DNA of 30,376 nucleotides from NCBI GenBank assembly GCA_003667245.1, contig RCNN01000266.1, positions 1 to 30,376 of the forward strand, read 5' to 3'. This document shows, in pieces, positions 20,717-30,376 of the stretch. The translations under genes and the position numbers were made by a program. Within the stretch, counting starts at the first letter, position 1. Each line of letters starts with the position of its first letter. Under the pieces are notes generated by a model. It was not told the DNA's origin, searched no databases, and saw nothing but the letters and a program-made list of their open reading frames with translations. The stretch comes from Heterostelium multicystogenum (Eukaryota > Evosea > Eumycetozoa > Acytosteliales > Acytosteliaceae).

Positions 20717-22326
20717 TTAAGCGTGTTGGTCTGGAAGTGCGACTATACATGCTCCAGAAGATGGAGTTGTACTGAAAAGATAGGAAGATTTGTCGGCTGG
20801 AAGCTTGGCAAGTTTGGAGTAGTAATTTTTCTCGATCTGTTCTGTGAATGATGATAGTTTTTCAGTTGGGACGAGTGAGATGACGCATCCTCCCCATCCG
20901 GCTCCGGTCAAACGCGATCCATAGGCACCGGCTTCTCTGCAAATTGCAGTGAGTTGATCAAGCTCTGGACAGCTACACTCAAATTGCTCGGCGCAACTGA
21001 AGTGACTTGAGTTCATCAGCTTACCGAGATCAACTGGTGATTCGTTAGCTGCACAGCTCTTGGCGAATTGGTATACACGAAGTGTCTCTGAAAATACATG
21101 AAGTGCCACGTCTTTGGAGTTCAAAGTGTTCAGCAGTCACCTGGATTCCAGATGGAAAGTAGTCTTTGACGAGTTGATCTACTGAGATTTCGAGCTCTGA
21201 TGCAACTTGTTCGCGGTATATGGCTCTGGGTGAAGGAGTTGGTTTGTCTTTTCGATGAGTTGCTCAAGTGTGAGTGATGATTGGTGTTGTACATCGATGA
21301 GACGACGTGTAGTTGACCAGTCAAGACCAAGTTTCTTTGTAAGCAATACTGCAGCAAGACGACACTCAACGACACGCAAGTTATAGTAGAATGCACCTGT
21401 TACCACTTTGTTTGATTCTACCAAACTGTTTGAGATGACAAATGATACACCATTTGGGAGTTTGACATTTTTAGTTCTGAGTGGATTGAATTCGATTAAC
21501 TTGGCAGTGTTCTCCTCTGCCAAATAGGAGATAGCTTGGTCCATACCACCACCTTCAATACCAACGAATCTCTCGCACTTGACAGAAATATTGGCAAGAT
21601 CATCTTTGCTGTACATTAAATTATGCATGTAGGAGAATGCCAAAGTTGAAACACATACCAATGCAGATGAGCTAGATACACCAGATCCCTGTACAGCAGG
21701 TTAGTTTCAAGAAGCTATCATGATTTATGTGAGAAGAACTTACAATTGGGACATTTCCACTGTATAAAAGATTCAGAGATTTAAATGAGGTGCTTGGGGA
21801 TGATGTTTGTACACCTTTCCAACCGGCCAAAACATAGTTGGTCCAATGGTGTTTAGTCAAATCAATTTCAACTGGTTGAGAGATATCTACAGAGTTTGGT
21901 GTGAATTGCTCATTGTTGACATTGGCAATATTCAATTGTGTGCTTGACTGTCTATTGAATGAAACTGCAACTATAGTATCTTGTTGTAATGCAAATGGCT
22001 AAAAGAGAAGAACCAATGCATCGGGAGAACAAATAAAATCAAAAAATAAAAAACAAGTCAAACTGTTAATAATCAATTTTCAAGCAAAGTCTAGGTTAGG
22101 CGCTAACCATAAATCATACCAATACTGGATATCCACTGTAGTCCACGTGTTCACCGATGAGGTTGACTCTACCTGGAGCACGGAAGAAGAAAGCGGGTCT
22201 GTCATTGTAGAGTTCAGCGAAACGATCGACAAGCTGAGCATATCTTGCCTGGTTACTAGCTGAGTCACCATAGATGTTATCGACATTTGTAATAATTTGT
22301 GGTAACAATGGGTTGAATGAGTCCAT
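20717..22326 (-). CDS. galK: Galactokinase (GHMP kinase, GALK2-like)
   Basis: Exons 22120-22326, 21744-21998 and 20717-21688 join in phase (introns of 121 and 55 bases) to about 477 residues, normal for the family. The sugar-binding signature is [18 protein letters not shown]. The GHMP ATP-binding loop [10 protein letters not shown] spans the second junction. [15 protein letters not shown] contains the catalytic-base Asp region, and the C-terminal motif is [14 protein letters not shown]. The enzyme phosphorylates galactose (or N-acetylgalactosamine) at C1 with ATP in the cytosol, the first Leloir step. The whole protein, including [15 protein letters not shown] and [12 protein letters not shown], is closer to the GALK2 branch than to GALK1, so the real substrate is open. 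Two one-base slips interrupt exon 3: a lost C near 21213-21217 and an extra base near 21106. Homology runs straight through both, so these are probably sequence errors. Confidence 0.93.
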
Positions 22327-24263
22327 TTTGAGTAGATATTATATAAAATCAAATTAAAAACTAAGTTTTAATATAAATAAACACAAGATATTCGAATGAA
22401 TGTGGTAAAAGGAAAGCAAGTTTCTTTTTGATAATTCAAATACACTTTGTAAACTAAAGAGTCTTTGTACTTAAATTTAGATATTATATATATATATTTA
22501 GCTAATATATGTATGTATATATGTTATTAGCAAATAGGTTGAATGTGAAGACAATAATGAAGAAGGAGGAGGTTGCTAATCAGAAGGAATTAAAAACTTA
22601 ATAGATATTTCAATTTATGCAATGCAAACAAACCAGTTTTATTTGTGATTTTATTTTTTTAATACCGGTTTAGATTTTTTTTTGAATGATTCTTCCAATG
22701 GCTTCGCCGACTATTTAAATTTAACGAACGCTTCAATGTGTTTATATTTTTGGTAATTGATTAGTATTGACTTTGATTAGTTGCTTTTGCTCATATTTCT
22801 ATTTTGGTGGTTTGCTTGACTATGTATTGGATTTTGAAAAAGTAAATGTAGAACTACATCATTGTCAGGTGTGGGTGTAACCATATAAGAGTGAACTTTG
22901 CATCTTGTTTGTTGAGCAGTGGGTTAGTTGAGTTGAATGATTACTCAAATACCAATAGCTATACTAAGATATATAGATCTACAAGTTCTCTTCTTTATTC
23001 ATTCAATGGAATTGAATGGGTTGATACATTTTTCTTACTTTTATTCAATGTAACTGTGAGTCGATGTGTTTAAATGCTGGTGGTATCATAGTGTCAAGAA
23101 TAAATGGTGAGTTTGGGTGGCGGTATTGGTAGTGGGTGAAATATCAATAAATATCGTTCATTGGTAACACATCCAATGTTGTATTTTACACTGTGGTAAA
23201 TTTACACATGGAATTTTGATTTACAAAAAATAAAAATCTGAAAATAACCAATTTGGAAAAGGATTTTTCATTGGACAAAATAAATAATTTTATAGATCCA
23301 GTTTTTATTTACATTTTAGTAATTATATAAATTTGATTTTTTTTTACAGATCTATATTGTTTTATCTTAGTTCATAGAAAATCTATTGATAATTAATCTC
23401 TATTTAAAAATTAACTTAATTCTTTAAGATTAAATGTTGTGTTTTTGTATAATATTAATGTATTTTTTAATTAAAATGATAAACAATTTTTAATTAACAA
23501 AATTAGATTTTTTATCTAATATGTTGGTCATATAATATTATTAAACTTTTATAAATAATAAAATTTAGTTAATGATTTTAATAACAAATTAATAATACAA
23601 ATTTGTATTAAATATAAAGTTAAATTTTAATTAAAATGATAATAACTATTCCTTTGAAAATTTGTTTAAATACCATTATAAACCTACAATATGACAATAA
23701 AATGTTAAATATTATGAATTATAAAACAAATTAAAATTTTGGTTTGATTTCAACAGTTATTTGTTTTTTTTTGACGTTTTGTGCTAAAAAAAGGTAATTT
23801 TTTGAGTATAATGTGATTGGTTTTGTTTTTTTTTTTTTGCTTTTTTTTTTTAGGTTAAAAAAAGATCAAAGTCTTGTCAACTGATTTATTGCATTACAAC
23901 AATTCATTATTACTATTACAGTACAATCGTTTTGTTCCAATAGGAATAGGATCAATTAAGATTGATTCTAATAGAGCAAGATTGTCAACTTCATATCTCT
24001 ACCTTAATTTCGCTTTTTCAGATCTGTACAAATACATACAATTGTTGCTGTTGCTTCAATAGTTAATTAAGCGGCCTAGGATCAAGTAAAAGGAAAGTTG
24101 TTGAATTGCAGAGCTAGTTATGTAATGATTGGGTGCAAGTTATTCAGCAGAGAATAATCGAGATCAATCAACATAAATACAATCTAAACAACTACCTACA
24201 TACAATTACAGCCAGCCACCTATAACCAAGCAAACACAATCGTACGATAGATAATAGCAAGCA
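22327..24263. other. Divergent promoter region, AT-rich
   Basis: About 1.9 kb between the start codons of the divergent galactokinase and DHHC genes. It contains TATATATATATTTAG near 22488, poly-T tracts near 23825-23852 and an out-of-character GC-rich patch near 24063-24080 (TTAATTAAGCGGCCTAGG). No supported coding sequence. Confidence 0.5.
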
Positions 24264-25612
24264 ATGGCAAGAGTATATACATCGACAACCAAAAGCTTTT
24301 GCAATGGATGGATAGTTACAGGTCCAGATAGGATGTACTTCTATTCGGCAATAGTTTTAATGTTTTTACCAGAGGTACCATTTTTAGTGACAGTGTAAGT
24401 TGTCTCATCAAGTATTGATACTCAAGTTACAACTCTCTCCACTTCAATGCAATGTAAATGCAGTGAGTCACAAATACGATGTGATGTGATGTGATGATAT
24501 GATGTTAAGTGGTGCAATACGATAAATATCTAAGATATATGTTATAACATAAAAATAGAATAGATTACTGACTCGTAGATACTTATATTCATTGTACATA
24601 TATACATACATATAAATAGGTGTCCTTTATTTGTACAATATATTTCAGCGGCTATATATGTTATTTCTATTTATTTTTGGGTATTTGCTTTTTATTTTCT
24701 TTTTTACACATCGTTCACCGATCCAGGCATAGTTCCACGAGGAATATACAACGAGTCGGAAAATCCATTTTCAGATCACAGACAACCTTTATATAAATCC
24801 ATTACCATTAGAAATATCCAGCATGAAGTGAAGTGGTGTGGTAAGTATTAATGTTATGCTCGATGGCTGCGAGTGGTTCGTTCGAGGTCGAGACCATCAA
24901 TTAACAAACTTGGATTGTTCATAGAAACTTGTAGTATTTTCAGACCACCGAGAGCAAATCATTGTGGAATATGTAACAACTGCATTGAGGAATTCGATCA
25001 TCATTGTCCGTGGGTTGGCAATTGCATTGGCAGAAGAAACTATAAATTCTTTATGTATTTCCTCTTTACTTTGGGCTTCAAGTGTCTCTTTGTGATGGCT
25101 TTTTGCATCGCTCATATCGTCATCAGCGCCAACAGAATACGTGACGATCACCCACTCTACAGCAGCGCTAGCGTATTTGACCATGCGCTATCAAAGTCGC
25201 ACTATCTTTCAATTATTCTCATCGTCTACGCACTTGGAGGTTTGATTTTTGTTGGCAGTCTCGGTGGATTCCACTGCTACTTGATATCAACTGCACAAAC
25301 TACCAACGAACAGATCAAGAAATCCTTCAAGAAAGGCAATCCTTTCAACAGGGGTGTACTGAGGAACTTCATTCATGTCTTCTTCTCACCTCATTACCCA
25401 AGCTTCTACCGATTCAACAAGCAGAAAGAGAAGATGGCTCTAGAGAACTGACGACACTAGCCAACAACAGCAATAGCAACAACAATAGCCACAATAACAA
25501 CAGTGCAATCTCACCAAGTATTGGAAGTTTATCAACGAATAGTATCAACGATTCAAGTACCAACAGCCTACCATCTCCAAGATTCCCAATGGACCCAACA
25601 AGTCCAGTATAA
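24264..25612 (+). CDS. DHHC-type palmitoyltransferase
   Basis: Exons 24264-24394, 24620-24840 and 24925 onward join in phase through introns of 225 and 84 bases. Residues 25-50 form TM1 and continue across the first junction. TM2 is [16 protein letters not shown], followed by the family TDPG motif ([10 protein letters not shown]). The cysteine-rich domain reads [19 protein letters not shown], then [18 protein letters not shown] with the catalytic DHHC. TM3 ([18 protein letters not shown]) and TM4 ([16 protein letters not shown]) follow, then the TTxE motif (TTNEQIKK). The enzyme attaches palmitate to protein cysteines at Golgi, ER or plasma membrane. The frame stops at 25451, but the next frame continues [15 protein letters not shown]...PMDPTSPV to TAA at 25612, an Asn/Ser-rich tail. 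One base is therefore probably wrong near 25436-25444. Total is about 346 residues. Confidence 0.92.
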
Positions 25613-25802
25613 CGATGATGATAATACTAATAAAAATAACAATAATATAGCCTCTGTAGTAGTACTACTAGTTTGAAATTTAGAAGTTTTATTTTGAGGA
25701 TCAATAGCCAGTCTCATAACTGACTATACATTGGTATTTGGGAGTATATATTGTAGGCAGTCCTGTCTTGTTCTTGTATTGGGATTTGACGAGTGTTTTG
25801 AT
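25613..25802. other. 190-bp convergent intergenic spacer
   Basis: AT-rich spacer that must contain the poly(A) sites of both the DHHC gene (+) and the SWI3-like gene (-). AATAATATAG and AATAAAAA-type sequences at 25618-25650 fit a plus-strand polyadenylation region. Confidence 0.5.
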
Positions 25803-27968
25803 TTAGTTAGTCATTGCTTCTTCTTGAGCATTGGACGTACTATTGAGAATATCGTTGTTGTTATTATTTGGTACAGCTTGTAAAAGGTTTTGTTGTTGTA
25901 ATTGATTATGTGCTTTTAATAAACTTAATCTCTCTGCAAACAATGCTTGTCTTGATTTATCCAACTGTAATATTGATCAACCATATTAATTAGTATTGGT
26001 GTGGTCATCAATGTAAACTGATTGCTGCTTGTTTACATACCATTAATCTGTCTCTATCAAGTGTGTCCTCAAGATCAGAGTAGTATTTCAATTTAATCTC
26101 AAGCTTCTTTGATTGAAGATTGACAATATCGAGAATCAGTGTTTGTATCTCACGCTCTTTCAGCTTTTGTGATGGCTTTAGCTTTGATAGAGGTGGCAGC
26201 AAGTGTGGCAGCAGATGCTGATTGGAGATTCTTCTCATTTATATCAATATGATTTGATTTCTCCAACTCTTCATATGCTGCTTTTGCTGCGGCTGATGCG
26301 ACATTTGGTGAAACAGCCTTTGAAAGGAAGCTGATCATTGACAATATTTCATTACCTCCATATCCTAATTGAATGCCATCGCTATTGTTAGTAACGCACA
26401 TTTCTTGCTACAAAGCATGCTAGCTTACCATTTTCTTTTGTAATGTTGTTGGTTGGTTGTTGGTGTTTCAGTCCGATGGCTCTACTAAAGTTGTCTTCAA
26501 ATAAGAATCTTCAATTGGTAGTCTAAGGAAGTGAAGTAGACATTGTTCTTTGGATTTAGTGGCGACATGCTCTGATACGTCGACCCATGAGTCACCGTAC
26601 AGATCGATAGCCTCAAGAAGCAAAAGAGTTTCTTGATCGGTCCATTCTTCGGGTTCCTTTGATACTTCCTGTTCGATCTTGGTAAAATCCGAAGCCTGGT
26701 GGTTTGGTGCGTAGTTTCCGCCAGTGAAGCAGCCATTGCACAAGTTGACCTTGTACAGCTCGGCTGGCAAAGTTGGCTTGTCCTTCACCAGGTGGCAAAG
26801 GTTTGGTCAATTGGTAACGCAGGGCACTGCAATCGATACCACAGTTGCTGCAGACTGTTTTGTGTGGTGCCTGTGGTTGTCCATAAATATTGTTTCTCAA
26901 CTCCAATGATTTTGATGATGAAACCGAAGTTGAAGCTGGTGCGGTTGTGGCTGAAGCTGAAGTTGATGATGTAGTTGATTTTCCTGGTGATTTTAATGCA
27001 CTGTCGCTGCTGTTACTGCTTGTTGATCCGTTGGTGGTGGTCGATGTGTTCTCGGTAGCACCGTTCAAAAGTGGTGGTGGTGGAATGCAACCTCCACCGT
27101 CTGGATTGACAAAGTAGTTTATCAAGCCCCAATGATCGAGGAAGCTGTGAACTCTCATAATCGAGCAGACATCTCCAACGAGATTTCTACGGACTGCTGT
27201 CAGTGTAAGATATTGATAGGGACTCTGTTGGTATGTGTTGATCATGAAATCTCTGTATTCTTTGTAGATCTCTGGTGTCTTTGATGGTGATCTTCCATTG
27301 AAGAACTCGTTCATTTGGATTTTCTCAATATCGTGTATCTCGCTCATCTTGAACCAACTGCACTGTGGAATAGGGAACTGGGCAGTTGCCAAAATCACAG
27401 ATGTCACGGGTGGTTGTACAACCATTGGTGTGACCATTGCAGTGGATGTTGGTGCAGAAGCTGTTGTAGTAGTTGTGGTAGTAGTTGGCTGTTCACCCAT
27501 GACTACAGCAGCAGTGGTAGTAGCAGTAGGTGCAGTGATAATATTATTGTTGGCAATGGTTGTGTTCTTTGATATGTTTGTTGCGGTGGTTGTCGATGGG
27601 TTCAAAGCCATCTGTGGAATGGGTTTCGATTGTATAGATGCGGGTATTGGAATCGCAGAAGGTGGTGTGGTGACTGTCTTTATTGTGGAGGTAGTTGGAA
27701 TTGTCGATACCGGTGTAGCGGTAGTTGGTATCAAAGGTGGAAGACCACCCAAATTTAGTTGAGCTGCTGGCTGTTGTTGTGGTTGGTCATCTGACTTTTG
27801 TTTCTTGAGTGGTGTATTCGATTCGTCGCCATTAGACGCCAACGGTCTCTTATTAGCTTCCTCAACAGCCATTGTATTGCTCTCAGTGGTCGTAGTAGTC
27901 ACAGCAGCGGCAACAGCAGTGTTCTCTAGACCATTAGCAGAACCATTAACTTCACCACTGTTTTCCAT
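25803..27968 (-). CDS. SWI3/SMARCC-type chromatin-remodelling subunit (SWIRM-SANT)
   Basis: The start at 27968 is followed by ~200 low-complexity residues (Thr/Ala/Pro). A SWIRM domain follows: [33 protein letters not shown] and [23 protein letters not shown]-like zinc segment has [15 protein letters not shown] and [10 protein letters not shown]. The SANT domain has [21 protein letters not shown] and ends [12 protein letters not shown]. After an intron comes the family C-terminal region ([18 protein letters not shown], then [20 protein letters not shown] and [13 protein letters not shown]). A last exon (25803-25964, after intron 25965-26040) encodes a coiled-coil end, [20 protein letters not shown]. 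This order defines the SWI3/BAF155/BAF170 core subunit of SWI/SNF nucleosome remodellers, in the nucleus. One-base slips occur near 26782-26795 and 26157-26160. The intron after SANT is best placed at 26408-26485 (GTAGAG...TGTAG), which keeps frame. Confidence 0.92.
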
Positions 27969-30102
27969 TCTCTATCTTTTATCTATCTATCTATTTATCT
28001 ATCAAATATTCCAATAACCAAATATCTTTCTATCTTACTATCTAACACTATCAAACTATCTATAGCTATATCTATATCTAACTGTCGATATTGTAAATGT
28101 CTATAAATGTAATTAATGCAATGATGACAATGCTGATGATGGTGATGTAGTTCAAAAGAAGACAGGGTGTTGTATCAAATGAGTAATGAAAAATTAGTTT
28201 TTAAAGATCGTGTTATTGCAAGTAATGGAAGAACACTAACCTCGATTATCTATTTTGACAGTTGGTTATTAATTAATTTTTGAATTTTAGTGTGTGAAAA
28301 AAGTATGAGCATTTTTAACAAAATATTTAAATTATTTTGAAACAAACTAAAAAACTAACGTTCACATTTTATTTTTAAATTAAATTTGAATATTCACTTG
28401 CGACCTATCAGCTCATTTAAAATTCTTGGTTGTTCTAACAGTTACTAACTCTTTGCATTTTGAAAGTAATTAATAATTTTGAAGTGAACTTCCATAGAGG
28501 TCTGCAAGCTATTTGAACTTCATGTGTGACACACATCAATGCGCATCTGTGATAGTATCTCATCTCAGCATCAAGATTCCTTTCAAGTTATTTAACTATA
28601 AAACTATAAATAGGTGTCACACACACACACACCTTCAATACTTATTTACTTTAAATTGATGAACTAATTTTGTAATTTTAAATTAAACCAACAAATGATT
28701 TGCAATTTTGTAAAGCCTATTTAAATGAGCTTAGGAAGTGTGTTTTCAATAATATTATATGTTCCATTCCCATTAAAAGAAATATATCCCTGTAAACAGT
28801 TAAAAGTATGTATCGATATAATGTAACAAATGAAATGATTAATATATATTTATATATATTCAATATTAACACAATCATCTTAAAAAAGTTGATTCTATCC
28901 AATATCATTTGGAAGTATCTCATTCAAAATGAGAGAAACATCTTCTAAATTATATCAGTAATGGAGAATTTTCGAATTAGGCTAAATTATTATTTGTATG
29001 TTCAATATCATCACATATGAGGTTTCGTACTGAACTAGAAATGTATACAAGTTCATCAGTGATTTTTTATTATATTTATGGTTGAACTACTGGTTTATAA
29101 TGTAACTTCCTATCATTTATAGATCGCCTTGGTTCTTTTCGTTGATTAAATATATATAACTCTGGTTAAAAAACCTTTATCACTGGAGTTCGAAACCTCA
29201 TTGTGATAATATTTAACAAACAAATAATAATTTAACCTATATATGCTCTGGTATAGATAGAACCTCTCCAATCACTAAATTTCTTGCTATTGGGACCAAA
29301 TGGATTTAAAATTCAAGATTTAAGTTCCCGTGGTTGTTTTTCTAAAGTAGTATCTCTGGCTGAAGTGGCAATATGTACTGTTTCCAATCCAACTCAACTT
29401 CTAACTTCTAAATCCGACATTTTCATATAATCAAAATAAAGATTCTGTATTTCAGAACTACTTCATTTTAGTTAATTTAATATTACACCTCAATTTAGAT
29501 AATATTGTCTTGATTATTGATTAAATTCTCAGTTATTATTATAGTTATGATTATTATTATTATTAGATAATGGAAATGAAAATAATTTAAATTATCCATA
29601 TAGTTGATATTAATTTAAAATAAAATAAATGTATTTATTTAAAAAAACATAAATTTGGTAATTTATAAAAATAGGTGAACTAGTAGACTTTGATTCAATA
29701 TATTTTAGTCTTAGAAACAAATTTACTTATTAAAATTCGATTCCTAATCATTAATTTGATAGATGATGAAGTCTAGAATCCCGAAATGTTTGATGATCAT
29801 TTTGTAATGTGGGTCATGGATTTTACAAGCTTCGACTAAAAAAATGTAAAAATTACTTTTTTTATTCCATGTTCCCTTCGATTCCAGAATGAACATTTTA
29901 TTCAACTAATTTATTCTAAAAATATTGGAATGGAACATCAAACAATGAATATATATAGTCAACTTGGATTCTATTTCTATATCATTAAATAAATAAATAT
30001 ATAATACAATCAAATAATTGACAAACTCTGTTATTTCTTCAAAATCACTATTACATTATACAAATATCTAAATATTTAAATACTATTATTTTTATATCCA
30101 AT
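27969..30102. other. Intergenic AT-rich region
   Basis: Next to the SWI3-like gene lies a TATC/CTAT-rich leader (27969-28080). Farther on are a CA repeat (28618-28631), TATATA tracts (28840-28860) and AT-rich sequence without a sustained frame on either strand. Bits of ordinary-looking sequence at 28960-29420 do not form a gene I can support. Confidence 0.45.
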
Positions 30103-30376
30103 ATGAAATTACTTCTTTATATTCTTATGATATTTTTTATATCATTGGTATAACTCTCAAGAGTTCAGTAATAACAATAATTTCAACTTTAACACTCAGA
30201 TAATCCATAAAAATGTAACCATCGACAGTGGAATAAATATCTTCTATCGTGAGTCTGGAAATATAAGAAAACCAGTGTTCTTACTTCTTCATGGTTTCCC
30301 ATCATCTTCACATCAATTCAGAAATCTTATTCCACTACTTTCGCCATTTTTATCGGTTGTGATTGCTCCAGATTTA
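30103..30376 (+). CDS. Secreted alpha/beta hydrolase, N-terminal part (cut by window end)
   Basis: ATG at 30103 opens a signal peptide MKLLLYILMIFFISLV, which then meets a stop. One frame over, the sequence continues YNSQEFSNNNNFNFN and then INIFYRESG...PVFLLLHGFPSSSHQFRNLI, running open to the end of the window (VVIAPDL). The HGFPSSS segment is the oxyanion-hole strand (HGxP) of the epoxide hydrolase / haloalkane dehalogenase branch of the alpha/beta-hydrolase fold, and APDL is the following strand. The nucleophile elbow, acid and His lie outside the window, so substrate and activity cannot be judged. One base is probably wrong in the T run or TT near 30131-30146. Confidence 0.72.

Noticed and set aside
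27298..27762. Plus-strand 154-codon Val-rich open frame
   Set aside because: Antisense shadow of the Thr/Ala-rich N-terminus of the SWI3-like gene.
29150..29210. Second TTCGAA tRNA-like phrase (GAGTTCGAAACCTC)
   Set aside because: Short 3-4 bp stem with an 8-base loop and no other tRNA parts.

Overview
The window looks like nuclear DNA of a dictyostelid social amoeba (Dictyostelium/Cavenderia/Heterostelium type). It is very AT-rich, with TTA, TTG and poly-T tracts between genes. Introns are short with GTA(A/T)GT donors. Gene content includes an F-box/FNIP-repeat protein, small secreted proteins, a CAAX-less Rac-family GTPase and a GALK2-type galactokinase. Species cannot be fixed from sequence alone; the low number of poly-N/poly-Q runs argues mildly against D. 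discoideum itself.

Layout. 1-586: unassigned AT-rich DNA. 587-2260 (+): broken GH18 chitinase with a Thr/Pro/Gly repeat tail. 2457-4138 (+): eroded leucine-rich-repeat gene. 5159-5689 (+): small secreted protein. 6088-6755: T29 tract, a duplicated ~100-bp repeat around a degenerate tRNA-like element, and an intact tRNA-Arg(ACG) on the minus strand. 7582-8075 (-): small secreted Cys-rich, probably GPI-anchored protein. 8514-10778 (-): F-box/FNIP protein. 11521-12449 (-): Rac-like GTPase. 14141-18584 (-): large CS-SH3-SH3 protein ending in a glutaminase-like domain. 20717-22326 (-): galactokinase. 24264-25612 (+): DHHC palmitoyltransferase. 25803-27968 (-): SWI3/SMARCC chromatin-remodelling subunit. 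30103-end (+): start of a secreted alpha/beta hydrolase. The rest is AT-rich intergenic sequence.

The genes are independent eukaryotic transcription units, not an operon. GALK and the CS-SH3 gene lie on the same strand. GALK and the DHHC gene are divergent across ~1.9 kb. The DHHC and SWI3 genes are convergent, 190 bp apart.

Two results stand out. (1) The CS-SH3-SH3 protein ends in a domain that aligns along its length with serine-dependent glutaminase but lacks the catalytic Ser-x-x-Lys; it looks like a pseudo-glutaminase fused to adaptor domains. (2) Nearly every multi-exon conserved gene here is interrupted by single-base length changes, often in short base runs, with clear homology continuing in the next frame. 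This points to consensus errors in a draft assembly rather than mass pseudogenisation, so several 'broken' genes should be read with that in mind. The GH18 and LRR genes carry more breaks than this background and may be genuine relics.
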